Source of the DNA: Acinetobacter calcoaceticus
GTDB lineage: Bacteria; Pseudomonadota; Gammaproteobacteria; Pseudomonadales; Moraxellaceae
Reading direction: 5' to 3'
DNA: 64,000 nt
Assembly: GCF_900520355.1 (NCBI RefSeq)
Contig: NZ_LS999521.1
Coordinates: 3,038,001-3,102,000, forward strand
In this document: positions 49,312 to 57,867 of the stretch, piece after piece
How the letters are laid out: the number at the start of each line of letters is the position of its first letter
How positions within the stretch are numbered: position 1 is the first letter of the stretch
Program-made: the position numbers and the translations under genes
The notes under the pieces: model-generated
Seen by the model: only the letters and a program-made list of their open reading frames with translations
The model's database searches: none
Told to the model about the DNA's origin: nothing

Positions 49312-50046
49312 ATGAAAAGTTTATGGCTCGATATCGGAAACACTCGTTTAAAATACTGGATTACTGAAAATCACCAAACTATTGAGCATGCTGCAGAACT
49401 GCATTTGCAATCGCCTGCCGATTTGTTACTTGGGTTAATTCAACATTTTAAGCATCAAGGACTGCATCGCATTGGGGTGTCATCAGTCTTAGATAGCGAA
49501 AATAATCAGCGTATTGAGCAAATTCTAAAATGGCTTGAAATTCCAGTTGTTTTTGCAAAGGTTCATGCTGAATATGCTGAGTTAAAGTGTGGCTATGAGG
49601 TACCGAGTCAGCTCGGGATTGACCGTTGGTTACAAGTACTCGCTGTGGCTCAGGCTAATGAAAACTATTGTATTATTGGATGTGGAACAGCGCTCACGAT
49701 TGATTTAACGCAAGGCAAACAACATTTAGGCGGGTACATTTTACCCAATCTTTATTTGCAGCGCGATGCACTCATTCAAAATACAAAAGGCATTAAAATT
49801 CCAGACTCAGCTTTTGATAATCTAAACCCTGGTAATAACACCGTAGATGCAGTCCATCACGGTATTTTGTTAGGCCTTATTAGTACTATCGAAAATATTA
49901 TGCAGCAATCTCCGAAAAAACTGCTTCTTACGGGTGGGGATGCATTTGTTTTTGCCAAGTTCTTGAAAAAATATGATCCTGTTGTAGAAACAGATCTTTT
50001 GCTCAAAGGCTTACAACAATATATTACTCATTATCCTAAAGACTAA
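49312..50046 (+). CDS. coaX: Type III pantothenate kinase
   Basis: First step of CoA synthesis, without the feedback inhibition shown by CoaA. 244 residues. [14 protein letters not shown] (phosphate 1 motif) starts the protein. [10 protein letters not shown] (near 102), CGTALTIDL (phosphate 2) and LGGYILPNL follow. The adjacent birA and the 14-bp spacing suggest an operon, an arrangement also common in other Gram-negative bacteria. Confidence 0.94.
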   Translation: MKSLWLDIGNTRLKYWITENHQTIEHAAELHLQSPADLLLGLIQHFKHQGLHRIGVSSVLDSENNQRIEQILKWLEIPVVFAKVHAEYAELKCGYEVPSQLGIDRWLQVLAVAQANENYCIIGCGTALTIDLTQGKQHLGGYILPNLYLQRDALIQNTKGIKIPDSAFDNLNPGNNTVDAVHHGILLGLISTIENIMQQSPKKLLLTGGDAFVFAKFLKKYDPVVETDLLLKGLQQYITHYPKD

Positions 50047-50059
50047 AATATAGGACAAA

Positions 50060-50088
50060 ATAAAAGGCGCTATATGCGCCTTTTATTT
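50060..50088. terminator. Bidirectional terminator between coaX and ffh
   Basis: A 9-bp stem (AAAAGGCGC / GCGCCTTTT, 50062-50084) around TATAT, with T tracts on both strands. It nearly repeats the thiD-kbp terminator. Confidence 0.9.
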
Positions 50089-50095
50089 TATAAGT

Positions 50096-51511
50096 TTATT
50101 TCTTTTGGTCATTGTTGCCAAAGAGTGGACCCATTCCGCCACCGCCGCCGCCGCCAAATTGTTTTTGCATATTGCCTAATGAACGCATCATTTTGCTCAT
50201 ACCCGATGGATTCGCAAACTTCTTCATCATTTTAGCCATTTGTGCTTGTTGCTTAATGAGTTTATTCACTTCAGCAACATCCATACCACAACCCGCAGCA
50301 ATACGTTTTTTACGGCTTGGGTTCATAAGGTCCGGATTACGGCGTTCTTTAACGGTCATAGACTGGATAATGGCTTCCATTTTCTTGACCTGTTTTTCAG
50401 GATTCGCTTGCTCAATCGCTTGCTGAATTCCTGCACCGCTCATGCCAGGCAACTTATCCAAGAAGCCCATCATGCCGCCCATTTTATTCATTTGCTCAAA
50501 TTGCATCAGCATATCTTCAAAATTGAAGCTGCCGCCTTTTTGCAATTTTTTAGCCATTTTCTCGGCTTTTTCTTTGTCGATTTTACGTTCAACTTCTTCG
50601 ACTAAAGAAAGTACATCACCCATACCTAAAATACGTTGGGCAACACGATCCGGATGGAATGGTTCTAAAGCATCGAGTTTTTCACCCATACCCAAGAACT
50701 TGATTGGCTTACCGGTAATTGCACGAACTGAAAGCGCCGCACCACCACGTGCATCACCATCAGTTTTAGTGAGGATGACACCTGTAAGAGCCAATGCATC
50801 ATTAAAGGCTTTAGCTGTGTTTGCCGCATCCTGACCTGTCATGGCATCAACCACAAACAAAGTTTCAGTCGGCTTAACAGCTGCATGTAATGCTTTAATT
50901 TCGTCCATCATGTCTTCATCGACATGTAAACGACCTGCTGTATCGACAATCAAGACATCAGCAAATTGGATTTTTGCCTGTTCAATTGCACGATTAACGA
51001 TATCAATTGGCTTTTCAGAAGCATCTGAAGGAATAAAGCCTGCACCAACTTCTGCTGACACAGTTTCTAACTGCTTGATCGCTGCTGGACGGTAAACGTC
51101 GGCAGAAACCGTCATTACTTTTTTCTTTTGACGTTCTTTTAAGAAACGTGCCAACTTAGCGGCAGTTGTCGTTTTACCCGCACCTTGTAAACCAGCAAGT
51201 AATACAACAACGGGAGGCTTAGCACTTAAATCAAGTGTTTCATTCGCCTCACCCATCATCTTGGTGAGTTCGTCATAGACAATTTTTACAAATGCCTGGC
51301 CTGGTGATAACTGAGTCATCACTTCTTGGCCCAATGCCTCTTCCTTAACTTTCGCGATAAATTCACGAGTTACAGGTAACGCGACATCGGCTTCAAGAAG
51401 TGCCATACGTACTTCACGTAAGGTATCTTTAATATTGTCTTCGGTCAGCTGCCCTGAGCCAGTAACATTTCTTAAACTCTGTGTGAGTCGTTCTGTTAAG
51501 GTATCAAACAT
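50096..51511 (-). CDS. ffh: Signal recognition particle protein Ffh
   Basis: The GTPase that, with 4.5S RNA, targets membrane proteins to FtsY and SecYEG. 471 residues. NG domain: GLQGAGKTTTAAKLA (G1, about 107-121), DTAGRLHVDEDM (G3), TKTDGDARGGAALS (G4). The M domain from about 300 is Met-rich (FEDMLMQFEQMNKMGGMMGFLDKLPGM as two helices) and ends in a Gly-rich tail GGGGGGMGPLFGNN. Complete. It is convergent with coaX and divergent from the CcsA-like gene. Confidence 0.97.
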   Translation of the reverse strand: MFDTLTERLTQSLRNVTGSGQLTEDNIKDTLREVRMALLEADVALPVTREFIAKVKEEALGQEVMTQLSPGQAFVKIVYDELTKMMGEANETLDLSAKPPVVVLLAGLQGAGKTTTAAKLARFLKERQKKKVMTVSADVYRPAAIKQLETVSAEVGAGFIPSDASEKPIDIVNRAIEQAKIQFADVLIVDTAGRLHVDEDMMDEIKALHAAVKPTETLFVVDAMTGQDAANTAKAFNDALALTGVILTKTDGDARGGAALSVRAITGKPIKFLGMGEKLDALEPFHPDRVAQRILGMGDVLSLVEEVERKIDKEKAEKMAKKLQKGGSFNFEDMLMQFEQMNKMGGMMGFLDKLPGMSGAGIQQAIEQANPEKQVKKMEAIIQSMTVKERRNPDLMNPSRKKRIAAGCGMDVAEVNKLIKQQAQMAKMMKKFANPSGMSKMMRSLGNMQKQFGGGGGGGMGPLFGNNDQKK

Positions 51512-51651
51512 TGCAAAATCCGCTTAAAATGGCTAGTTGCAAAAAAATCTTTCTCGAAATAGAAAATTTATGCATAGAATGCTATAGGATACTTTAGTTC
51601 GCAGCGAATTTATATCTTATATAGATGAATTAATCCTGAAAAAGGTTTGAC

Positions 51652-52461
51652 ATGATTAGCCTCCCCTTGGTTTACACAATTTTGGCACTCATCGCATATA
51701 CCACTTCTTTCTGGTATCTGTTCATTCGTTTAATGTCAAAACGTGAACCAAACCCATGGTTATTTGCTCTTGTTGCAACTTTGGCACTCCTGTTGCACGG
51801 TACGGTTCTATGCCATGCCATGCTGACACCAGCCGGAATTAACTACGATGTTTTTAATTTAGTATCTTTTACATCGTGGCTTATGTTGTTGTTAAGTCTA
51901 ATTTTTAGTATTTTTCGGCCTATTGTACCGTTAAACTTGTTAGGCATTCCTGTAGCGGCTATTGGCCTGATTTTAGGTTTTGGATTCAGCCGACCCGATC
52001 AATTTATTGAACAACATTCCCTAGGCCTTGATACCCATATCATTCTTTCTTTATCAGCCTATGCAGTTTTACTGATGGCAACCATTCACGCTATTTTGCT
52101 CTGGTTCCAAAATCGTGAACTCAAAAAGAAACAAAAAAAACGCTTTTGGGTCAATTTACTGCCATCAATTCAGGCGATGGAGTCTTTATTATTTGACCTC
52201 ATCATTACTGGTTTTATTCTATTAACAATTGCACTCGCTTTTGGTTTCTTAACTGTCGATAGCTTCTTTGCACAGCACCTCGCTCATAAAACCGTATTTA
52301 GTATTATTTCCTGGTTTATCTACGGATCATTATTGATCGGCCATTACAAACTCGGATGGCGAGGTCAGAAAGCTATTCGTTTTACGTTAATCGGCTTTGT
52401 ACTTTTAGCGATTGGTTTTATTGGTAGTAAATTTGTGCTTGAAATGATTTTGGGTCGTTAA
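51652..52461 (+). CDS. CcsA-like inner-membrane protein (YpjD/HemX family)
   Basis: 269 residues with about eight transmembrane helices. It belongs to the cytochrome c assembly protein family (CcsA/HemX fold), with conserved pieces LGLDTHIILSLSAYAVLLMATIHAILL split over helices 4 and 5 and a final KLGWRGQKAIRFTLIGFVLLAIGFIGSKFV. It lacks the WWD haem-handling motif of true CcsA. Its position next to ffh is conserved in gammaproteobacteria (YpjD). Function unsettled. Confidence 0.88.
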   Translation: MISLPLVYTILALIAYTTSFWYLFIRLMSKREPNPWLFALVATLALLLHGTVLCHAMLTPAGINYDVFNLVSFTSWLMLLLSLIFSIFRPIVPLNLLGIPVAAIGLILGFGFSRPDQFIEQHSLGLDTHIILSLSAYAVLLMATIHAILLWFQNRELKKKQKKRFWVNLLPSIQAMESLLFDLIITGFILLTIALAFGFLTVDSFFAQHLAHKTVFSIISWFIYGSLLIGHYKLGWRGQKAIRFTLIGFVLLAIGFIGSKFVLEMILGR

Positions 52462-52545
52462 ATAAATTAAAATTTCATCGATACTAGACAGCGTTATACA
52501 TATCCCGTATAACGCTGTTTTCTTTTTGCTCAGGTGGCACAGACT

Positions 52546-53490
52546 GTGAAACTCATACTCGCTCCAATGGAAGGTTTAACTGACCCGATCATGCGGGATA
52601 CACTCACATCTGTTGGTCATTTCGACTGGTGTGTGACCGAGTTTATTCGAGTTACAGACAGTATTTTGCCAGATCATATTTACTATAGTTTTTGTCCAGA
52701 ATTAAAAAATGACGGTAAAACAGCAGCTGGTACACCTGTCCATGTCCAGTTCTTAGGGAATAATCCAGATATGCTGGCAGCAAATGCAGCGAAAGTTGTT
52801 GAGCTTGGTGCGCCAGCAATTGATCTAAATTTCGGTTGTCCCGCAAAAACTGTAAACCGACACCGAGGCGGCTCTGTTCTTCTTGATGAACCTGATGTTG
52901 TACATATGCTAATTAAAGCAGTTAGGGATGCGGTACCTCCGCATATTCCTGTTTCAGCAAAAATGCGTTTAGGTTATCTAGATGAAAATCACACCATGGA
53001 AAATGCCCATGCTGTTGAAGATGCTGGTGCAAGTTGGTTGACAGTTCACGCCCGTACTAAAGCAGATGGTTACACTCCGCCTGCTTATTGGGAAAAAATT
53101 CTGCCCATTAAAGAAGCTTTAAAAATTAATGTAATTGCCAACGGTGAAATCTGGACCAATGCTGATGCTAAAGCCTGTCAGCAACAATCTGGCTGTGAAG
53201 ATTTAATGATCGGGCGTGGTGCTGTGACGACCCCCGACTTAACACAATGCATTCGTGAAAATAGGAATGAGGCATTATTCAGTTGGGAACAACTGGTTGA
53301 CTTACAAATTCGCTTTTTAAACGGTCAAGCAAAAACAGAAATTGGTATGGTTGGTCGTTATAAACAATGGTTAGGCATGATGACGAAAGCCTACCCCCAA
53401 GCTAAAAACTTATGGGACCAAGTGAAACGTATTAAAGCTTTAGATGAAATTGTTCAACAGCTAGAACACACCAGATCAGAAAACATTTAA
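52546..53490 (+). CDS. dusC: tRNA-dihydrouridine synthase C
   Basis: A flavoenzyme reducing uridine in the tRNA D loop, position 16 for E. coli DusC. I take the GTG at 52546 (MKLILAPMEGLTD) with AGGTGG 8 bases upstream, giving 314 residues that align end to end with E. coli DusC (315). A GTG four codons earlier is possible. Motifs are LAPMEG (FMN), CVTEFIRV, LNFGCPAKTVNRHRGGS with the catalytic Cys, VSAKMRLG, VHARTK, VIANGEI and MIGRGAV. Confidence 0.92.
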   Translation: MKLILAPMEGLTDPIMRDTLTSVGHFDWCVTEFIRVTDSILPDHIYYSFCPELKNDGKTAAGTPVHVQFLGNNPDMLAANAAKVVELGAPAIDLNFGCPAKTVNRHRGGSVLLDEPDVVHMLIKAVRDAVPPHIPVSAKMRLGYLDENHTMENAHAVEDAGASWLTVHARTKADGYTPPAYWEKILPIKEALKINVIANGEIWTNADAKACQQQSGCEDLMIGRGAVTTPDLTQCIRENRNEALFSWEQLVDLQIRFLNGQAKTEIGMVGRYKQWLGMMTKAYPQAKNLWDQVKRIKALDEIVQQLEHTRSENI

Positions 53491-53504
53491 TGTAGTATAG
53501 TTAT

Positions 53505-53542
53505 AAAAAGAGGGCGATTGTTTTCACGACCGCCCTCTTTCG
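53505..53542. terminator. Bidirectional terminator between dusC and the surface-protein array
   Basis: A 10-bp perfect stem (AAAGAGGGCG / CGCCCTCTTT, 53507-53540) with a 14-nt loop, between the dusC stop and the end of the convergent gene at 53569. Confidence 0.8.
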
Positions 53543-53568
53543 TATTTCAGGTTAAGTTATTATTTTTT

Positions 53569-54522
53569 CTAAAAGCCACTGACTTTCATTTTTAAGTCAG
53601 TCACTGACGCCCCAGTAATACCAAAACTCCCCATAGAACCATTAGGCAAATTATTAAATGTCGTTGTACTTTGGGTTCCCATATTTCCTAAAGTGACATT
53701 GTTAAGTGAAGCATCGAACTTACTCGACACGCCGTTATTACCAAAAGTTAATCCTGTTGGATCAACGCCAGCATAAAAACCATCAAGCATAAAACCTGTT
53801 GAAGCATTCGTTCCTGCAAATTTAAAACCAAATGTTGCCCCAGTGTTATCGGACACCAAAGTAATTGGACAACCCGCAGCAGCAGAACAAATAGATTGAA
53901 TTGCCCCACCAAATTTAACCATCACTGATTGAGCCGCATGACCAAGCTGGATATTTAAACGAGGTTTATTGGTTTGTACAAAGTTAATATCTAGATTTCC
54001 AGTAGAACGGATTAGTTCTTTTACACCCGTATTTACGGTTGTTCCCGAACTAAAAATTGATTTTGGTGCATAACTCGTTAATGCATAATTGGATAGACTA
54101 GATAAAGATGCACTTGGAGCCATATAGACTGAAAATGGTAAAAGTCGAATACCATTTACATCACTTCCCATAGATACAGCTAAATTTAAAAAAGGATTTC
54201 CACCGCCTGCATCAGTATCCATTACGATATTAAAAGAAGGATTACTAGATATCGCAGCTTTAATAAATTCAATGCCGGGAACTGGATTAGTAGAATTCCC
54301 TGCAATGACAAAACCAGCCTTACTATTATATGAAGTTGAAGCAATACCATTTGTATCAATGAGTGCAACTTGATTAAATTGGACTTTATCGGCTTGAATA
54401 CCTAAAGTTAAACCATTTTGGCCTGTCGTTGCCGCAAGACTTTGATCATCCAAAGGCTGCATTGCAAAAACACTTGAACTACTGGCAAGTAACAACCAAC
54501 ACCCTATATTTTTATTCTTCAT
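53569..54522 (-). CDS. Secreted surface-family protein, 317 residues
   Basis: An exported protein of unknown function, last of the five-gene array. Signal peptide residues 1-20 end SVFA. The motif MQPLDDQSLAATTGQNGLTL follows directly, the same leader signature as in its neighbours. The rest is rich in Asn, Ser, Thr and Gly in alternating beta-type patterns (for example LDINFVQTNKPRLNIQL), with two cysteines (CSAAAGC). The C-terminus NGSMGSFGITGASVTDLKM resembles the C-terminal part of the 803-residue protein (ARLGELAITGGRLNSSFSI). A terminator at 54653-54679 separates it from the upstream gene, so it has its own promoter. Confidence 0.78.
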   Translation of the reverse strand: MKNKNIGCWLLLASSSSVFAMQPLDDQSLAATTGQNGLTLGIQADKVQFNQVALIDTNGIASTSYNSKAGFVIAGNSTNPVPGIEFIKAAISSNPSFNIVMDTDAGGGNPFLNLAVSMGSDVNGIRLLPFSVYMAPSASLSSLSNYALTSYAPKSIFSSGTTVNTGVKELIRSTGNLDINFVQTNKPRLNIQLGHAAQSVMVKFGGAIQSICSAAAGCPITLVSDNTGATFGFKFAGTNASTGFMLDGFYAGVDPTGLTFGNNGVSSKFDASLNNVTLGNMGTQSTTTFNNLPNGSMGSFGITGASVTDLKMKVSGF

Positions 54523-54651
54523 GTCGCTCTAATCCTTAAGAGACAAACGCTTATTATTTGTTCAGACTATCAGAATAATATTCAAGTACAAAGCAATTAT
54601 CCCTATAACCCGACGAATGTAAATCCAATCACACTAAAATAAAATTTATAT

Positions 54652-54680
54652 AAAAAAGTGACGATAATCGTCACTTTTTG
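54652..54680 (-). terminator. Intrinsic terminator after the 803-residue surface-protein gene
   Basis: A perfect 12-bp stem (AAAAAGTGACGA / TCGTCACTTTTT, 54653-54679) with a 3-nt loop and T tract, starting 4 bases past the stop at 54683. Confidence 0.88.
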
Positions 54681-54682
54681 GA

Positions 54683-57094
54683 TTAGTTAAAAGCACCATT
54701 TCTTGGCACAATACTAAAGCTACTATTTAAACGTCCACCAGTAATGGCAAGCTCGCCTAAACGTGCACCTGCACCAGTTGATGGCGGATAGAAGTTAATA
54801 TCTTTCACACGTAATGCGCCGTCAATACTCTTATCAGGGTTGAAATAAACTGCTGTATTTACGCCGACTTTACCTAAACCACTTGCGGTATCTTTGCCAA
54901 CAACCAAAGCAGAATTAAACGCAAGCTTTCCTGTAATATTATCAAAGCCAATTGCAGAGCCATCGATCGGATCACTAATCTGGACTGTATTTCCAGTTGC
55001 TGTGGCAGGCATCGTGAAATCGCCGAGTACAGTTAAAGCACTACCATCTGCAATTGAACTGTTTGGTACAATTGATAAGTTAAGATCTCCGCCTAAACGC
55101 AGTTTTAGACCAAATAAGACATCATTATTTTTTGCGAAATTATCAACAGGTGAAGTACATGAACCTGTAGCTGGACAAGTTTTATATTTTGCCCCTGGTA
55201 GATACCCTGCTGCAATTTCAGTTGATAAAGCAAGTAGCATCTCTTTTAAACTAATATTAAGACTGCCATTTTCTAAGCCAATGCTTCCATTGCCTTTGAG
55301 GAACATATCAATATTACGTAACCCCATATAATAGTCAGTTGGATTACCCGCATTATTGGCATTTGAAGAACCATCAATTAATAAAATTGAGGTTGTTTTG
55401 GTTCCAGTCGCATCACGTCCCGTAGTTCCAGCAGCAATACCAAAACCTAAACGCGAAGTTGTTCCAGATGTAGCAACAACATTCTGAACAGGTTTACCAT
55501 TGGCATCTTTTGTATAGTAATAAGCACTATTTGCCGGCGCATCTAAACCATATACAGCAGCATTCGCATTTAAGTTATAAAAAGGTAATGCTAAGCCCCA
55601 CTGGTTGTTTGCACCATTGTTTGCAAACTGATTGGCAGGAGCGACATTCGCACTTGTTGTAAAACGACCACGTCTTGAAAATGCTTGAAACTCGGCACCA
55701 CGCATCGCAAGAATCAAGCTAAATGGATTAGTAACCGTATCACGGTGAATATTATGCTGATAATCGGCAGCCGTTGTTAAAGTGCCCGCTCCTAAACGGA
55801 TTCCGTTTAAGGTTGCGTTGTTTGGCATTAATAACGTTTTTGTATCCGCAAGATTTAGATATATATTTCCACTATCGAAATAACCGCGTGTAGCAGAGTT
55901 AAGCCCTGTTAAGTTGCCAAATTCGAAACCGTAAGCATTAAGACCCGCTCCACCAATTTCTAAAGTAGTGGCTTTGCCATCTGCGCCTAGCATTGAATCA
56001 TTATCTTTGGTGAATTCACCTTTCATACGAAAGGCAATTCCAGAATTACCTAAAATACTATTACTTGAACCTGTACCCGAAGCGGTATTTGCCGTACCTA
56101 ATATTGTTGTATCTGACGTACCATCTACACCACGGACTTGTAAATAACTATTTACCATACGTCCGCTAGCGCCTAAACGAATCAAACCTTTCGCATTTTG
56201 TGGACTATTGGTTGCATCTAAAGCATAAGGGTTAGATTTATCTACATTCGAACTGAGCATGACCTCAATATTCAGGCCTGAATTCGTTACTTTTCCGCTA
56301 CTGTCTACATATGTACCGGCAGTTAAACCGGAAGCTGAATCTGCTACACGGTTAAAATCAACATAGCCATAGGTACTATTCGGAGTTTGCCCTACACCAG
56401 CAATATTTGTTCCCGTATTCGTCTGTAAAACGACACCACGAGTTGGGTCAATCAGCATGGCCCCTTTACCGACAAAGTTAAAGTTAAAATTTCTTAAAAT
56501 TAACTGATTTAACTGGCTACGAACATCTAATTGCCCTAAATAAATATTGGCATTATTAATACCAAGCGTCATGCTTGACTGACTATTTGCATTAAATAGT
56601 CCATCTTGAGTAGTAATTGCCAAATTCAGAGGGGAAGTCGTTTGAATAGCCAACTGCCCCATTGTCGGCGAGCAAGTAGCAGAGGTATTACATACTTTAA
56701 AACTATTCACAGTAATGAGTGATGGACTGCTTTGCATAGAAAAGTCGAGTCCAGTTTTACCTGTGGTTGGATTACTCCCCACATCTAAACGGTAATTAGT
56801 ACTTAAAGATTGACTAGATGCATTACTTTTTTGGACTTTTACACCACTTGCTTGAGCTCTTAAGACCTGATCGGCGCTACTAGGTGTACCTGCATGGTCA
56901 TCCCAGTAAGCATTGTCAATATTGATTTCATTAAACGTCGTTTGTATTGAGATCCCATCTTGTCCATTGACGGCGCTCAAATCAGCATCTGTTAAAGCTT
57001 CTAAAGCATAAATTTGTCCACTCACTAACAACATGCTGGTTGTTAATGTATTTAAAATAAACTTTGAGCTGTGATTTTCTTTATTTTTTTTCAT
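54683..57094 (-). CDS. Secreted surface-family protein, 803 residues
   Basis: The largest member of the array. Starting at the ATG at 57094 (MKKNKENHSS, with AAGGA 9 bases upstream), the first 30 residues form a signal peptide ending IYA. Then comes LEALTDADLSAVNGQDGISI, the shared motif. Most of the protein is a repetitive-looking succession of short beta segments with Asn/Gly turns (NIYLGQLDVRSQLNQLILRNFNF, SIGLENGSLNISLKEML read in two parts), with four scattered cysteines in pairs (CNTSATC; CPATGSC). It suggests a beta-solenoid or stacked-sheet surface protein. A longer ATG start at 57133 would overlap the preceding gene. Function unknown. Confidence 0.78.
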   Translation of the reverse strand: MKKNKENHSSKFILNTLTTSMLLVSGQIYALEALTDADLSAVNGQDGISIQTTFNEINIDNAYWDDHAGTPSSADQVLRAQASGVKVQKSNASSQSLSTNYRLDVGSNPTTGKTGLDFSMQSSPSLITVNSFKVCNTSATCSPTMGQLAIQTTSPLNLAITTQDGLFNANSQSSMTLGINNANIYLGQLDVRSQLNQLILRNFNFNFVGKGAMLIDPTRGVVLQTNTGTNIAGVGQTPNSTYGYVDFNRVADSASGLTAGTYVDSSGKVTNSGLNIEVMLSSNVDKSNPYALDATNSPQNAKGLIRLGASGRMVNSYLQVRGVDGTSDTTILGTANTASGTGSSNSILGNSGIAFRMKGEFTKDNDSMLGADGKATTLEIGGAGLNAYGFEFGNLTGLNSATRGYFDSGNIYLNLADTKTLLMPNNATLNGIRLGAGTLTTAADYQHNIHRDTVTNPFSLILAMRGAEFQAFSRRGRFTTSANVAPANQFANNGANNQWGLALPFYNLNANAAVYGLDAPANSAYYYTKDANGKPVQNVVATSGTTSRLGFGIAAGTTGRDATGTKTTSILLIDGSSNANNAGNPTDYYMGLRNIDMFLKGNGSIGLENGSLNISLKEMLLALSTEIAAGYLPGAKYKTCPATGSCTSPVDNFAKNNDVLFGLKLRLGGDLNLSIVPNSSIADGSALTVLGDFTMPATATGNTVQISDPIDGSAIGFDNITGKLAFNSALVVGKDTASGLGKVGVNTAVYFNPDKSIDGALRVKDINFYPPSTGAGARLGELAITGGRLNSSFSIVPRNGAFN

Positions 57095-57126
57095 CACTTC
57101 AGTTCCTTTGAAATCTACATTAACCC

Positions 57127-57852
57127 TTAACAACGAGGATGGCTACCATCACAACTAAAGACCATAACTTTTCCTTGAATAGCCAAGTTTCCGTTCATCA
57201 TCAAACCCATAAAACCAGTTTCACGTCCATGGTCATACGCCGATGGTGTTGAAGTAGCAACCTGCTGGTTCGCACTATTGGCAGTCGCTGCATAAGTTGG
57301 CTTTTTGAAATATGCATAATCATACATATTTGCGCTCGACCCTTGCACTGTTGTTGAGCTGGTAAAGTTATCTTGCTCAATTGATAAAGCATTAAAACCA
57401 AAGTTACGAATTAAAATTGGCTGTGCTGCGCTAAAACTAAGCTGAATAGCAGGCTTAATCATTTCGGTATTGTTTTTATCCAGATACTTTAAGTCAGCGC
57501 CATCCAACCCCATTTTTTGAATATTTAAAGTTCCTTGTACACCTTTAAATACCAACCAAAGTTTATTACCACTATTACTGTTTTCAGCCCAACCGCTTGG
57601 CTTACTCGCATCTGCTTGTACAAAACGTTTGTTAATCGCCAAACCAATATGACAAAACTCTACATTCTCACAGACACCACCACTACCATTATCAAAAATA
57701 CCATTACTGGTCTGGTTTAAATTGAGCATCAAAGATAAATCAGCACCTGCCTGTCCATTAATCGCCTGCAATGCTTCATTATCTAAAGTTTGCAGCTCGG
57801 CATGAGTAACCGTTGCACAAAGAGCGAGGATTAAAGTACTTAATTTTTTCAT
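57127..57852 (-). CDS. Secreted surface-family protein, 241 residues
   Basis: An exported protein, third in transcription order of the array. Signal peptide residues 1-18 (MKKLSTLILALCATVTHA), then ELQTLDNEALQAINGQAGADL, the shared motif. A cysteine pair CENVEFC lies near 60 and a C-terminal pair in CDGSHPRC ends the chain, so disulfide bonds are likely. The segment QPILIRNFGFNALSIEQ resembles NQLILRNFNFNF in the 803-residue protein. It lies 15 bp after the 680-residue gene, and the next start is 32 bp beyond its stop, so these three form one operon. It may belong to the group annotated FilA/DUF6160 in Acinetobacter (recollection). Confidence 0.78.
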   Translation of the reverse strand: MKKLSTLILALCATVTHAELQTLDNEALQAINGQAGADLSLMLNLNQTSNGIFDNGSGGVCENVEFCHIGLAINKRFVQADASKPSGWAENSNSGNKLWLVFKGVQGTLNIQKMGLDGADLKYLDKNNTEMIKPAIQLSFSAAQPILIRNFGFNALSIEQDNFTSSTTVQGSSANMYDYAYFKKPTYAATANSANQQVATSTPSAYDHGRETGFMGLMMNGNLAIQGKVMVFSCDGSHPRC

Positions 57853-57867
57853 ATCATTATCCTCCTC

